Shown: positions 43,548-53,313, counted from the stretch's first letter. The stretch is 64,000 nucleotides of DNA from JAAYRQ01 sp035647235 (GCA_964514235.1 CAZEPV010000010.1:12062-76061); one strand, 5' to 3'. Notes: generated by a model from the letters alone, not told the origin. Program-made: numbers and translations.

Positions 43548-43778
43548 TCAGTCTCCTCCCATTACGGAACTAATACCATAATGAAAAAAATGTTCCCTTA
43601 ATTGCTTGATAGTGGTTGTGCTTATTTCAAACTTACGTGACATTTCTTCAACACTTAAATCATTTTTAATCGCTTCTATAAATTCATCGAAATCGATACC
43701 AGCTTCCCTAGTCATCTCTGATAAAGACACTATGCGACTCCAAGGGGGAAAGGAACCCTTGTGTTCAAAATTGGACAT
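43548..43778 (-). CDS. Small helix-turn-helix-like protein, unknown
   Basis: 76 aa. Residues about 40-65 (DLSVEEMSRKFEISTTTIKQLREHF) read as a helix-turn-helix, so a small DNA-binding protein is plausible. The N-terminal part (GSFPPWSRIVSLSEM) is not recognised. AAGGGAGG lies seven bases before the ATG. It is between guaB and the DUF1015 gene, with separate spacing on both sides. Confidence 0.7.
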   Translation of the reverse strand: MSNFEHKGSFPPWSRIVSLSEMTREAGIDFDEFIEAIKNDLSVEEMSRKFEISTTTIKQLREHFFHYGISSVMGGD

Positions 43779-43838
43779 AGCTAGTCCTCCCTTTAGTTTT
43801 TGACTAGCTTGCCCTATATAGAATAATTTTATTGTAGG

Positions 43839-45083
43839 CTATTTTAATATATGTATAAATAGTCCACTAAGTAGCTTGGGTTCAAACCAGGTTGATTTAG
43901 GTGGCATTACTTTGCCAGCATCGGCAATATCAATCAAGTCCTGAATAGTGGTAGGAAACATGGTAAAAGCTACTGCCATTTTAGCATCATCAACTTCCTT
44001 TTGTAGTGCTTCCACACCTCTTATACCACCCATAAAATCAATTCTATTGCTAATACGGGGGTCGTCGATTCCCAGAATAGGTCCTAGGAGGTTATTTTGT
44101 AAAATCGAAACGTCCAACCTATCCACTGGATCCTCAGGATTAAAAATACCATCTTGGGCAGTCAATTTATACCAGGTCTTATCCAAATACATACCAAAAG
44201 TGTGTTTTGCTTGGGGACTAAAACCAGTATTGCTGTCGAGTTTTTCAAGATTAAACTTTTTCCTAATTAGTGCTAAAAATTCTTCCTTAGTATGCTTATT
44301 TAAATCTTTTACTAGTCGATTATAATCCATAATATATAAATCCTGGTCTGGAAATAAGACACATAAAAAATAATTGAATTCATCATCTATGCTGTAGTTT
44401 GGATTTGCTTTTCTCCTTTTCAAACCCACTTCAACTGCAGATTTGCTGCGATGATGACCATCAGCAATATATAAATCAGGAATACCAGTAAATAGTTGCT
44501 GCAGTTTGCTTATTACTTCATCATCGGAAATTACCCAAACCCTCTGTAGTACTCCTTGGGAGGTAAAATTATATTCAGGCTCAGAACTAACATGGTCCTT
44601 TATTATGGTCTGAATTTCTTTTTCGTTTTTATAAGTTATAAAAATCGGTCCCGTATTAGCATTACAATAATCAACGTGCTTAATTCTATCTTGTTCTTTA
44701 TCTGCCCTAGTAAATTCATGCTTTTTAATCACATTGTTGAGATAATCATCAATAGAAGCACAAGCAACTAAGCCAGTCTGGCTTCTACCTTTCATAGTTT
44801 GTTGGTATACATAGAAACAGGGCTTGTCATCTTGTATAAAAATACCATCTTCTATCATGCGGTTTAGGTTATCCCGAGCCCTCTCATATACCCTACTATC
44901 ATATAAATCTATAGATTTATCCAATTCAATTTCAGCCTTATCCACACGTAAAAAAGAATAAGGGTTGTCTTGCACCATTTCCCTAGCTTCCTCACTGCTC
45001 ATTACGTCATATGGTAAGGCTGCAACCTGACTAGCCAAATCTTTTTTGGGCCTTATGGCTCTAAAAGGTCTGATTATTGCCAC
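43839..45083 (-). CDS. DUF1015 family protein
   Basis: 414 aa with family features: IRPFRAIRPKKDLASQVAALPYDVMSSEEAREM at the start, the GPIFITYK segment, YIADGHHRSKSA in the middle and MPPKSTWFEPKLLSGLFIH at the end. DUF1015 proteins often neighbour phosphoserine aminotransferase-like genes in anaerobes; the function is unknown. It lies 21 bases behind the class V aminotransferase gene, so the two form an operon. Confidence 0.88.
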   Translation of the reverse strand: MAIIRPFRAIRPKKDLASQVAALPYDVMSSEEAREMVQDNPYSFLRVDKAEIELDKSIDLYDSRVYERARDNLNRMIEDGIFIQDDKPCFYVYQQTMKGRSQTGLVACASIDDYLNNVIKKHEFTRADKEQDRIKHVDYCNANTGPIFITYKNEKEIQTIIKDHVSSEPEYNFTSQGVLQRVWVISDDEVISKLQQLFTGIPDLYIADGHHRSKSAVEVGLKRRKANPNYSIDDEFNYFLCVLFPDQDLYIMDYNRLVKDLNKHTKEEFLALIRKKFNLEKLDSNTGFSPQAKHTFGMYLDKTWYKLTAQDGIFNPEDPVDRLDVSILQNNLLGPILGIDDPRISNRIDFMGGIRGVEALQKEVDDAKMAVAFTMFPTTIQDLIDIADAGKVMPPKSTWFEPKLLSGLFIHILK

Positions 45084-45104
45084 CTAATCTCCTCCTATGA
45101 TTTA

Positions 45105-46175
45105 TTAAATACTTAAAATGTCATTAATAGTACTAATCAGTTCTTCGATTTCACCTAAGGAACAGTCAGCCATATGGGCGATTCTAAAGGTCTTATCTTT
45201 TAAACTACCATAACCATTGGAAATCTGAAAACCCCTAACCCCTAGTTCTTTATTTAGATTAGCTACATCAATATTTCTAGTATTTTTAATTGCGGTCAAG
45301 GTGTTAGACAAGCAGCCTTCATCTGCAAATAAGGCAAACTTAACCCTAGCCCAATCCCTTACATATTCCGCCATTTGAACATGTCTGTCAAACCTTTTGT
45401 CTAACCCTTCGGCTAGTATAAGGTCTAGCTGATAATTCAAAGCAAACATGTGGGATAAAGAAGGTGTAGAAGGATATTGGTAATTCCTTTTTCGAACATA
45501 CTTATACAAAGCTAACAAATCCAAATAAAAACCGCGGTAAGGTACCTTTTCAGCCCTGTTGATTGCTTTTTTAGAAAATGTACAAATCGCCATGCCAGGT
45601 GGAAGGCCCAAGGCCTTTTGAGTAGATGTAATACAAATGTCTATTCCCAGTTTATCGACTTCTATCTTAGAACCGCCTACTGAACTAACTGCATCCACAC
45701 ACCATATAATATCCTCATACTTTGCAATTACGGGTGCCAATTCATCCAAGGGATTCATAACTCCAGTTGAAGTCTCATTGTGGGTAACAGTAAGCAAATC
45801 ATACTTACCAGTAGCCAAAATTTTATCAATTTCATTTGCAGATAGGGCTAGTCCCATGGGTGTTTCATAAATATCAGCAGGAACATTATTAGCTATGGCC
45901 ATTTCATACCATCTCTTGCCAAAAGCCCCTATGGAAAACACCGCTGCCCTCTTGGCTGTACAGGTACGAATAGCACCCTCCATTAAACCACTACCTGAGC
46001 TAGTAGATAAAAGGACTTCTTCCTCGGTGTATAGTAGTTGTCTGATTTTATCACTAATTTGCCTTTGTAAGTCAGAAGCATCTTTGCTACGATGCCCTAT
46101 CATAGGTTGTGACATTTTCTCTAATACATCGGCTCTCACTTCGACTGGACCAGGTATAAATAACTTCTTACGCAC
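45105..46175 (-). CDS. Class V aminotransferase (serine-glyoxylate/phosphoserine-like)
   Basis: 356 aa PLP enzyme: FIPGPVEVRADVL, STSSGSGLMEGA (PLP phosphate binding), WCVDAVSSVGGSKIEVD and TSTQKALGLPPG with the Schiff-base Lys. This subgroup includes alanine-glyoxylate, serine-pyruvate and the archaeal/clostridial phosphoserine aminotransferases. The start is GTG with GGAGGAG seven bases upstream. Pairing with DUF1015 hints at serine metabolism, but serA is not adjacent. Confidence 0.88.
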   Translation of the reverse strand: MRKKLFIPGPVEVRADVLEKMSQPMIGHRSKDASDLQRQISDKIRQLLYTEEEVLLSTSSGSGLMEGAIRTCTAKRAAVFSIGAFGKRWYEMAIANNVPADIYETPMGLALSANEIDKILATGKYDLLTVTHNETSTGVMNPLDELAPVIAKYEDIIWCVDAVSSVGGSKIEVDKLGIDICITSTQKALGLPPGMAICTFSKKAINRAEKVPYRGFYLDLLALYKYVRKRNYQYPSTPSLSHMFALNYQLDLILAEGLDKRFDRHVQMAEYVRDWARVKFALFADEGCLSNTLTAIKNTRNIDVANLNKELGVRGFQISNGYGSLKDKTFRIAHMADCSLGEIEELISTINDILSI

Positions 46176-46264
46176 CTTGCTACTCCTCCAAACTATTTAA
46201 TTTGCTTTAAATTATTCTTCTATAATACTATTTTATAATTTTTAAGCAGATAATACAAAAATAT

Positions 46265-46305
46265 AAAAAATTTAGGCTGCTATAGTATATTTACAGCTGC
46301 CTAAA
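46265..46305 (-). terminator. Terminator after ylmC
   Basis: TTTAGGC/GCCTAAA arms with inner AGC pairs around a long loop, then six Us on the minus strand. 27 bases after the ylmC stop. Confidence 0.85.
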
Positions 46306-46331
46306 TTAAAATTTCTTTAGAAAATATGTAG

Positions 46332-46601
46332 CTAATAGGAATTGTTTTTTAGTCGCATATGTGTATTATCTATGTCTACCACGATTACCTCGCGTCCAAT
46401 TTTCATTACTGCTTCCCAAGGGATAACTAGTTTTTGCCGATCTGCCCAGAAATTGAAAGCATTACCCCGATTGGGTAAAATTATAGAAATTATTTGGCCA
46501 CTTTTTTCATCAATAAGCATATCAGATTCCCCAACTGTTCCCATTCTCATACCATCATAAATGTTAACCATTTCCTTGCCATTTAAATCGTTAAGCCTGA
46601 T
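46332..46601 (-). CDS. YlmC/YmxH family sporulation-linked PRC-barrel protein, probable AUC start
   Basis: 89 aa if started at an ATC codon at 46601. The first ATG in frame (46571) would drop RLNDLNGKE, which is the conserved family N-terminus (MRL..L.GKE), and has no properly spaced ribosome site. The ATC is at exactly the homologous Met position, with GGGGG seven bases upstream. The rest (VNIYDGMRMG, GRE..VVDID) fits the YlmC/YmxH PRC-barrel. Family members are in the ymxH-mlpA-pnp neighbourhood, as here. A sequencing error (ATG to ATC) is the alternative. Confidence 0.85.
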   Translation of the reverse strand: MRLNDLNGKEMVNIYDGMRMGTVGESDMLIDEKSGQIISIILPNRGNAFNFWADRQKLVIPWEAVMKIGREVIVVDIDNTHMRLKNNSY

Positions 46602-46613
46602 TTTAATACCCCC

Positions 46614-47048
46614 TTAAACCCCTGTATGTCCAAAACCACCTGTTCCCCGCTTAGTTTCGTCCAAGTCTTCCTCTATTAATTCTACTTTTTCTATTTTTGT
46701 AAAAACCATTTGGGCTACCCTTTCGCCCCTTTGTAAAATATACTCTTTGTCCCCCAAATTTATAACAATAACCTTAATTTCTCCACGATAGTCAGCATCA
46801 ATAGTACCAGGACTATTAAGGACTGTGAGGCCATGCTTGATTGCTAGACCGCTTCTAGGCCTAATCTGAGCCTCATAGCCAAGAGGGATAGCTATGGCAA
46901 TGCTAGTAGGCACTAAGGCCGTCTGACCCACTCCAATTGCAAGTGGCTTATCATTAGCTGCATACAAATCAAGCCCAGATGAACCTTCGGTCATATATCG
47001 GGGCAAGGGTAAATCATATGAATGTAACCTTTTAACTTTAATCTGCAA
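46614..47048 (-). CDS. dut: dUTP diphosphatase
   Basis: 144 aa trimeric dUTPase that turns dUTP into dUMP and keeps uracil out of DNA. The five motifs are clear: SSGLDLYA, RPRSGLA, GTIDADYRGEI, RGERVAQMVF and RGTGGFGHTG. The ylmC ribosome site follows the stop directly, so the two genes are close to coupled. Confidence 0.97.
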   Translation of the reverse strand: MQIKVKRLHSYDLPLPRYMTEGSSGLDLYAANDKPLAIGVGQTALVPTSIAIAIPLGYEAQIRPRSGLAIKHGLTVLNSPGTIDADYRGEIKVIVINLGDKEYILQRGERVAQMVFTKIEKVELIEEDLDETKRGTGGFGHTGV

Positions 47049-47069
47049 ATTTACTTTCTCCCCTAAAAT

Positions 47070-48341
47070 TTATTTTTTAAAATGCTTAACAAACTCTTCT
47101 TCAACTTTAGGCAAAACTTCAGGGGCCCCGATCGCGGCTAAAGAAAGTGAATTATGATTTAGCATGCTATGGGCCAATTCATTAACATCTTGACTAGTAA
47201 CAACTAGTACTTTATCTATAATTTCCTCGACGGGAATAATTTTACCATACATGAGCATTGTTCTACCTAAACGACTCATACGGTTAGTGGCACTTTCCAT
47301 CCCCAAATATAGGCTAGATTTTATAAGTTTTTGAGTCCTTTCTACTTCCTTTTCCGTAACCCCTTCAGATAAAAACAAATGTAATTCCTCATATAAAGCA
47401 GCGAAAAAGCGGCTTATATTTCCCCTGCTAGTACCAATATAGATACCATATGAACCAGTATCGGAATAAGTCGCAGGATGTGAATATACAGAATAGGCTA
47501 GTCCTAATTCTTCCCGCATTTTTTGGAATAATCTTGAGCTTAGACCACCACCTAATATACTGTTTAACACATTTTGCGTATAGCGATTATTGTCAAAATA
47601 GGAGATACTTGGACCACCTATGCATAATTGCACCTGTTCCATTTCCTTTTCAATAAGATTAATAAATGAGGAATTAGTACTAGCCGCAGATTTATTAATT
47701 TGTACCCTAGTTGAAGGTTGTTTATTAAGTATCTTTTCAATTTTATCCTTCACAATTCCATTTTTAACGTTTCCCGCAACAGAAATTATTAGATTATCTG
47801 GAGTATAGGAATTCTTATAGAACTCAAAAATATCATCCCGAGCAAAACCCTTTACTGAATCAACCGTTCCCAATATTGGTACCCCCATAGAATTGCCTTC
47901 CCACAACTTTTCGGCAAATACATCATGGATTAAATCATCGGGTAAGTCCTCGTACATATTAATTTCTTCAATTACTACCCCTTTTTCGGTGGCGAAATCC
48001 TTGTCTTTAAAAGCAGAATTAAAAATCATGTCGAATAAAATATCTATAGCTTCATAGCAATTTTCATCGAGGGTTCTGGCGTATAAGCAGGTGTATTCTT
48101 TGGCAGTAAAAGCATTAAGCTGTCCCCCTATACCCTCGAAACTTTCTGCTATTTCCTTGGCACTCCTAGTGGCAGTACCCTTGAAAAGCATATGTTCAAT
48201 AAAATGGCTGGCCCCTGCCATATGTTCAAATTCATGTCTAGAACCTACTTTTATATAAATACCTATTGCTACTGATTTTAGATAAGGTATTTCCTCTACT
48301 ATTAAAGTAGAATTACTATCTAATGCCCAATAATTAACCAT
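47070..48341 (-). CDS. M16 family zinc metallopeptidase (MlpA/YmxG-like)
   Basis: 423 aa. The inverted zinc motif HFIEH in GASHFIEHMLFKGT with the distal Glu in the segment KGVVIEEINMYEDLPDD identifies an active M16 peptidase. Bacillus MlpA sits in the same place beside ylmC and pnp. The frame starts at 48362, but GGGGGT lies inside it and gives the ATG at 48341 as start. Cytoplasmic; substrate unknown. Confidence 0.92.
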   Translation of the reverse strand: MVNYWALDSNSTLIVEEIPYLKSVAIGIYIKVGSRHEFEHMAGASHFIEHMLFKGTATRSAKEIAESFEGIGGQLNAFTAKEYTCLYARTLDENCYEAIDILFDMIFNSAFKDKDFATEKGVVIEEINMYEDLPDDLIHDVFAEKLWEGNSMGVPILGTVDSVKGFARDDIFEFYKNSYTPDNLIISVAGNVKNGIVKDKIEKILNKQPSTRVQINKSAASTNSSFINLIEKEMEQVQLCIGGPSISYFDNNRYTQNVLNSILGGGLSSRLFQKMREELGLAYSVYSHPATYSDTGSYGIYIGTSRGNISRFFAALYEELHLFLSEGVTEKEVERTQKLIKSSLYLGMESATNRMSRLGRTMLMYGKIIPVEEIIDKVLVVTSQDVNELAHSMLNHNSLSLAAIGAPEVLPKVEEEFVKHFKK

Positions 48342-48401
48342 ACAATTACCCCCAATAATCAATTACCTAATTTTAATTCTTTTTAAGTAATAGTAATCCC
48401 T

Positions 48402-49514
48402 TTACTTATTAAAGAAATCTTTTATAATATTAAACAAGTTGGTTTTTTTACTAATGTCCTCCCTGCTTATTAATGGTATAGTTGAAACAAATTTATCATT
48501 TGCATAAATATCTAGGTATCCTAGAACATCACCTTCCCCGACGGGTGCATCTATTACATAATTCATCCTTACAATCTTTTCAATGTTTAGATTTTCCTCT
48601 GCCTGCCACAAATAGACATCTTTTTCAGGATATATTTTTATATATGGTTGGCTTCCACTAGTTATTCTTACCTCCTTAAATGGGGTCCTGGCATCAAGGA
48701 CCTTCATATATTTTGCATGATTAAAACCATAATCTAGAAGCCTTTTACAATCACCTGTTCTATCCCCAGATTTTAGTGCCACGGCAATTAAGCTTTGTCC
48801 TTCTCGGTTAGCAGAAGCAACTAAACATTTCCCAGCCAAATTAGTCGTACCTGTTTTAACCCCTGAAGCCCCAGGATAATAATCTAATAAGCCATTGGTG
48901 TTTTTTATCTTAATTGGCTCTCTATAAGATGGATGCTCAAAGGTTGTTTCAGGCATAGCAACAATTTTTCCTAGTTCTTCTTTGCTTAATAGGTAGCGAG
49001 CAATTACAGTTAAGTCATAGGCAGTACTATGGTGCCTTTCATCAGGCAGTCCTGATGCATTAACAAAATGGGTATTCATAGCCCCAAGCACAAAAGCTTT
49101 CTTAGACATAAGATGCCCGAAAAACCTTTCATCACCAGCTACATGTTCAGCTAAAACTACTGCAGCATCATTGGATGAACGGACTAATGCGGCTTTCAAT
49201 AGTTCACCCACTTGGATCTCCTGCCCTTCCTTTAACCCAATCGCAAATTCAGGTGTTCTAGCCGCTTTTTCTGAGACCTTAGCTATTTCATTATAGTTTG
49301 CATATTCATCTGCTAAAATAGCAGTCATCATTTTAGTTGTACTTGCAACTGCACGTTTTTCATCTTGGGATTTTTCATATATAACTTGCCCAGTATCTTG
49401 GTCAATTAGACAGAAATAATTGGTATAAAGATTGGGTGCAGCATAAAGAGTATTTGCTTTACAAGAAATAAATATTAATAAAAGCAGAATAATTAGATTA
49501 ATCTTTCTTAACAT
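48402..49514 (-). CDS. dacF: D-alanyl-D-alanine carboxypeptidase (DacF-like)
   Basis: 370 aa class C low-molecular-weight PBP. Signal peptide of about 25 residues, then S58-T-T-K61 (SxxK), S113-S-N (SxN) and KTGTT; a C-terminal PBP5-C domain with a terminal amphipathic helix. It trims the terminal D-Ala from peptidoglycan; DacF acts on spore cortex in Bacillus. Start chosen at the ATG giving MLRKINLI; in-frame ATGs eight codons upstream lack a ribosome site. The start overlaps the deacetylase gene. Confidence 0.92.
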   Translation of the reverse strand: MLRKINLIILLLLIFISCKANTLYAAPNLYTNYFCLIDQDTGQVIYEKSQDEKRAVASTTKMMTAILADEYANYNEIAKVSEKAARTPEFAIGLKEGQEIQVGELLKAALVRSSNDAAVVLAEHVAGDERFFGHLMSKKAFVLGAMNTHFVNASGLPDERHHSTAYDLTVIARYLLSKEELGKIVAMPETTFEHPSYREPIKIKNTNGLLDYYPGASGVKTGTTNLAGKCLVASANREGQSLIAVALKSGDRTGDCKRLLDYGFNHAKYMKVLDARTPFKEVRITSGSQPYIKIYPEKDVYLWQAEENLNIEKIVRMNYVIDAPVGEGDVLGYLDIYANDKFVSTIPLISREDISKKTNLFNIIKDFFNK

Positions 49515-50244
49515 TATCTTCTTTCTTCCCATCATCACTTATAATTAATTGATCTATAGTAACCATTCTATAGCCATCGGCCTTTATAGAACCCAATAAC
49601 TCCGGTAATGCCTGAACAGTAGGTTCAGTAGGGTGCATAAGAATGATAGCATCATTATGCAATTTATTTGTCACCCGTTTGACAATAGTTTCGGGATCAG
49701 GTTTTTGCCAATCTATAGTATCAATACTCCACATAATTAAATCATAATCAATACTAGAAACAGCCTGCATTATTTGACGATTTTGTTCCCCATATGGTGA
49801 TGCAAAAAACTTGCTTCTTTTTTCTATAATTTTATAAATTATTTCTTCAGCTTTTTTTATCTGATTAATTGCTTCGGATTCTGCCAGACTGTTAAAATGA
49901 ACATGCTTATACCCATGATTTTGTACACTATGTCCCGCTTTGTCAATCTTTTTTATCATATCTGAATTTTTTTCTGCCCATACCCCAGTGACAAAAAAGG
50001 TAACTTTAGCTTCATGTTTTTCGAATTCCTCTAACATAGCGGGGATATATTCCTCACCCCAATCCACATTAACATCTATTGCCACTAGCTTTTGCCCCGT
50101 GTTCCCTTGGTAAATAGGTTCTTTCATACGGGAAGCCACACTTGCATCATTATAATATAATAATGAAAAACCTATAATCCCACAGAGTACCAATACAATC
50201 GCCATACTCAGTAACATCCTCTTACTAAAAAAATATACTCTCAT
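49498..50244 (-). CDS. ylxY: YlxY-like polysaccharide deacetylase
   Basis: 248 aa. One N-terminal membrane anchor (about 10-30) and a NodB domain: motif 1 is AIDVNVDWGEE, motif 2 is NHGYKHVHF (H-x4-H region), with later ASPYGEQNR and MHPTEPTVQALP. Motif 1 differs from the usual TFDDGP, as in YlxY, and activity may be altered. The gene is in the ylxY position next to mlpA as in Bacillus, but a carboxypeptidase gene is inserted between them. Confidence 0.85.
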   Translation of the reverse strand: MRVYFFSKRMLLSMAIVLVLCGIIGFSLLYYNDASVASRMKEPIYQGNTGQKLVAIDVNVDWGEEYIPAMLEEFEKHEAKVTFFVTGVWAEKNSDMIKKIDKAGHSVQNHGYKHVHFNSLAESEAINQIKKAEEIIYKIIEKRSKFFASPYGEQNRQIMQAVSSIDYDLIMWSIDTIDWQKPDPETIVKRVTNKLHNDAIILMHPTEPTVQALPELLGSIKADGYRMVTIDQLIISDDGKKEDNVKKD

Positions 50245-51087
50245 TTAAATCTTCCCCCTTAATTGTACCCAAAATTTCCCCCCACTGACACCTGAATTAA
50301 TTATTACGGGGCTGGCAGATACATTTTTAAATATCAAATCTAATTCCCCATAACTAACAGTAGCATCATGCCCAATTGGCACATATTCAACAGGCTTAGA
50401 ATGCCCATGTCTTTCGATTATTTCCATATTACTAAGCTGAGCTGCATTATATAAAGTACTCGAAACTTGACATACCCCGCCTCCATAATCAAGTTCTATT
50501 TCGCCACTTAATATTACTGGTGCTGGTTTATAACCTCTTTTGGCTGTCCGTGGTCCTACTATTTCGTTAAAAGAAAAATACTCTGTAGGCCATAATAAGG
50601 TATTATTAATACTCTTACTTGCTAATAATATATTGCTATACCGCTCTTTACTACCTTCAATATAGCTTTCATAAGCTCCCAATACATCTGTACATTCACT
50701 TAATTCCCAACTAGAATATTTAGGCAATACCCCCATAAAAAATAAAAACACTTCCTCATTTTCCTGGGCTGAAAGGACTTCAATAATACTCCTTTCAATA
50801 TCGACAATAGCTCCAATCTCCTCTGGAACAATTGCACCTGTTTTCTTATCAATAGCTGGCTCAAGAGGTAATCTTTGCTTTTGAATAGCTAGGTTTTCAA
50901 CGACTAATCTAACTTCGTCGGGCAATAAATTCTCTACTACTTGTGATTCCAAGCTTACACCTGCTTTGACTCCATAAAAATGACGCTCGATTTTGTCCAT
51001 TACATTATTAAAAAAGGAAACAGTAAATAAAAAAAAGCAAAAGAACAAAATTTTACCCCCAGAAATGGTTAGCCCTTTAGTTTTCAT
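50245..51087 (-). CDS. VanW family protein with YoaR-like N-terminal domain
   Basis: 280 aa. A membrane segment at about 10-28, a peptidoglycan-binding-4-like region (about 40-145), then the VanW domain with FSFNEIVGPRTAKRGYKPAPVI and GGGVCQVSSTLYNAA. VanW proteins are found with wall-active genes; the catalytic role is not firmly known. ATG at 51087 has GAGGGGAG six bases upstream. It ends one base before the deacetylase start, indicating coupling. Confidence 0.9.
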   Translation of the reverse strand: MKTKGLTISGGKILFFCFFLFTVSFFNNVMDKIERHFYGVKAGVSLESQVVENLLPDEVRLVVENLAIQKQRLPLEPAIDKKTGAIVPEEIGAIVDIERSIIEVLSAQENEEVFLFFMGVLPKYSSWELSECTDVLGAYESYIEGSKERYSNILLASKSINNTLLWPTEYFSFNEIVGPRTAKRGYKPAPVILSGEIELDYGGGVCQVSSTLYNAAQLSNMEIIERHGHSKPVEYVPIGHDATVSYGELDLIFKNVSASPVIINSGVSGGKFWVQLRGKI

Positions 51088-51168
51088 TACCATCTCCCCT
51101 CAAAAAATTACTCATACATTAATATTCCAAAAGTACTAAAGGTATTCAGTTATTCAGAAAATACAAAT

Positions 51169-51188
51169 AAACCGAGTAAGCTCGGTTT
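51169..51188 (-). terminator. Terminator after pnp
   Basis: AAACCGAG/CTCGGTTT arms, 4-base loop, followed by ATTTGTATTTTC on the minus strand, 31 bases after the pnp stop. Confidence 0.8.
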
Positions 51189-51219
51189 ACTTGGAACTAA
51201 ACTATTTAATTAGTCTTAA

Positions 51220-53313
51220 TTATCCCCTTAGAACTGCTTTTCTGGATAAATTAATTCGACCTTGCCTATCAATCTCCGTTACCTTAACATCTATTCGGTC
51301 ACCAACTGCCACTATATCTGTTACCTTTTCAACTCTTTTTTCATCCAATTGAGAAATATGAACTAAGCCTTCTTTACCTTGGGTACCTAAAACACCAGGG
51401 ATTATTTCTACAAAAGCTCCAAAATCCATAATCCTTTTTACTATACCATTATAAATTTTACCTACTTCTACCTCTGCTACGATAGCTTCAATTAAGGATT
51501 TAGCTTTTTGGCTCGCAGCTTGATCATTGCCAATAATGTATAATGTGCCATCATCTTCGATATCAATTTTACACCCTGTTTCATCTACTATCTTGTGAAT
51601 AGTTTTGCCACCAGGTCCTATTACTTCTCTAATTTTGTCTGTATTGATCTTCATTTTCAACATTTGCGGTGCATAAGGCGATATCTCTGGATTGGGTTCA
51701 GAAATAGTTTCTAACATTTTGCCCATAATATACATTCTGCCTTCATGAGCCTGAGCCAGTGATTTTTCAACAATTTCGCGATTAACCCCTGTAATTTTAA
51801 TATCCATTTGTAAGGCTGTAATACCTTTTTCAGTACCGGTTACCTTAAAATCCATATCACCTAGGGCATCTTCAATACCTTGGATGTCACTGAGTATCGC
51901 AAAAGAGTCCCCTTCTTTTACTAAACCCATAGCAATACCAGATACAGGTGCTGTAATTGGCACACCAGCATGCATTAGGGATAAAGTACTACCACATACA
52001 CTAGCCATTGAACTTGAACCATTAGATTCAAGCACATCCGATACTACCCTAATAGTATAAGGGAAAATATCCTGATCTGGAATAACGGGTAATAAAGCTC
52101 TTTCAGCTAAAGCCCCATGTCCAATTTCCCTGCGCCCTGGACCCCTCATAGGTCTGGTTTCACCTACACTAAAAGGTGGGAAGTTATAATGATGGATATA
52201 CCTTTTGGATTCTTCAATACCTAAACCATCTAAAATTTGTTCTTCACTCATAGCCCCTAGGGTAGTCACAGATAATACTTGGGTCTGTCCACGGGTAAAT
52301 AAGCCTGAACCATGTGGACGGGGTAAGAAACCTACCTCACAAGTTACTGATCTAATTTCTGCTAAATCTCGGCCATCAACCCTATCATTATCTTCAGTAA
52401 TCATTTTTCTTATAATGTTTTTTAAGACATCATCTAATACAGCATTAATTTGTTGACTATCATCGGGATATATTTCGGCAAAATGTTCTTTAGCTAATTC
52501 ATTCACCGCATCTATTTGGCTTTCCCGAGTTTTTTTGTCGGGATTTTTCACGGCCTTTTCCATCTTTTCAGTTACGTACTCCCTTACCTCATTTTCTAAT
52601 TCTTCATTAACTTCGAGTACAACTACTTCAGATTTCTTGGGCTTAATAGCTTCAATAATAGTATCTTGAAAAGCGCATAATCTTTTAATTTCTTCGTGAG
52701 CGAAATAGATAGCATCTATAACCTGGGCTTCGGGAACCTCGTTAGCCCCACCTTCCACCATCATAATGGCATCTTTACTACCCGCTACTGTTATGTGCAA
52801 TTCACTTAAGGAGCTTTCCTCAACAGTAGGATTAATTACGAATTTTCCATCAATCATACCCACTACAACCGCAGCTATAGGTCCATTAAAAGGAATATCG
52901 GATACACTTAAAGCTACCGAAGCACCAGTTATAGCAGTAACATCTGGAGCATTATCCATTTCTACAGATAATACGGTAGATACAATATGTACATCATTAC
53001 GATATCCTTCTGGGAATAGGGGGCGAATAGGTCTATCAATTAATCTAGAAGTTAGTGTGGCTTGTTCGGTAGGTCTACCTTCCCGTTTAATAAATCCCCC
53101 AGGAATTTTACCTACTGCATATTGTCTTTCTTCATAATCAACTGTTAGTGGAAAAAAGTCTATTCCTTCACGTGGTTCTTTGGAAGCAGTCGCAGTTACT
53201 AAGAGCACAGTATCCCCATAGCGCATAAGGGCTGCACCATTAGCTTGTTTAGCTACTTGGCCGATTTCAACTACTAGTTTACGACCCCCAACTTCAATTT
53301 CATATAAATACAC
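51220..53313 (-). CDS. pnp: Polyribonucleotide nucleotidyltransferase (PNPase)
   Basis: 697 aa 3'-5' phosphorolytic exoribonuclease. Two RNase PH domains (about 1-220 and 310-545), with FFPLTVDYEERQYAVGKIPGGF and GPGRREIGHGALAERAL; a KH domain around 555-615 with the GPGGKTIHKI motif; an S1 domain at about 620-690. It lies behind rpsO, the standard order, with a stem-loop between. PNPase often represses its own mRNA after RNase cleavage of that leader, which may apply here. Confidence 0.97.
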   Translation of the reverse strand: MYLYEIEVGGRKLVVEIGQVAKQANGAALMRYGDTVLLVTATASKEPREGIDFFPLTVDYEERQYAVGKIPGGFIKREGRPTEQATLTSRLIDRPIRPLFPEGYRNDVHIVSTVLSVEMDNAPDVTAITGASVALSVSDIPFNGPIAAVVVGMIDGKFVINPTVEESSLSELHITVAGSKDAIMMVEGGANEVPEAQVIDAIYFAHEEIKRLCAFQDTIIEAIKPKKSEVVVLEVNEELENEVREYVTEKMEKAVKNPDKKTRESQIDAVNELAKEHFAEIYPDDSQQINAVLDDVLKNIIRKMITEDNDRVDGRDLAEIRSVTCEVGFLPRPHGSGLFTRGQTQVLSVTTLGAMSEEQILDGLGIEESKRYIHHYNFPPFSVGETRPMRGPGRREIGHGALAERALLPVIPDQDIFPYTIRVVSDVLESNGSSSMASVCGSTLSLMHAGVPITAPVSGIAMGLVKEGDSFAILSDIQGIEDALGDMDFKVTGTEKGITALQMDIKITGVNREIVEKSLAQAHEGRMYIMGKMLETISEPNPEISPYAPQMLKMKINTDKIREVIGPGGKTIHKIVDETGCKIDIEDDGTLYIIGNDQAASQKAKSLIEAIVAEVEVGKIYNGIVKRIMDFGAFVEIIPGVLGTQGKEGLVHISQLDEKRVEKVTDIVAVGDRIDVKVTEIDRQGRINLSRKAVLRG

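Noticed and set aside
43948..44325. 125-codon plus-strand ORF opposite the DUF1015 gene
   Set aside because: Antisense shadow of a well-supported gene, with no translation signal.
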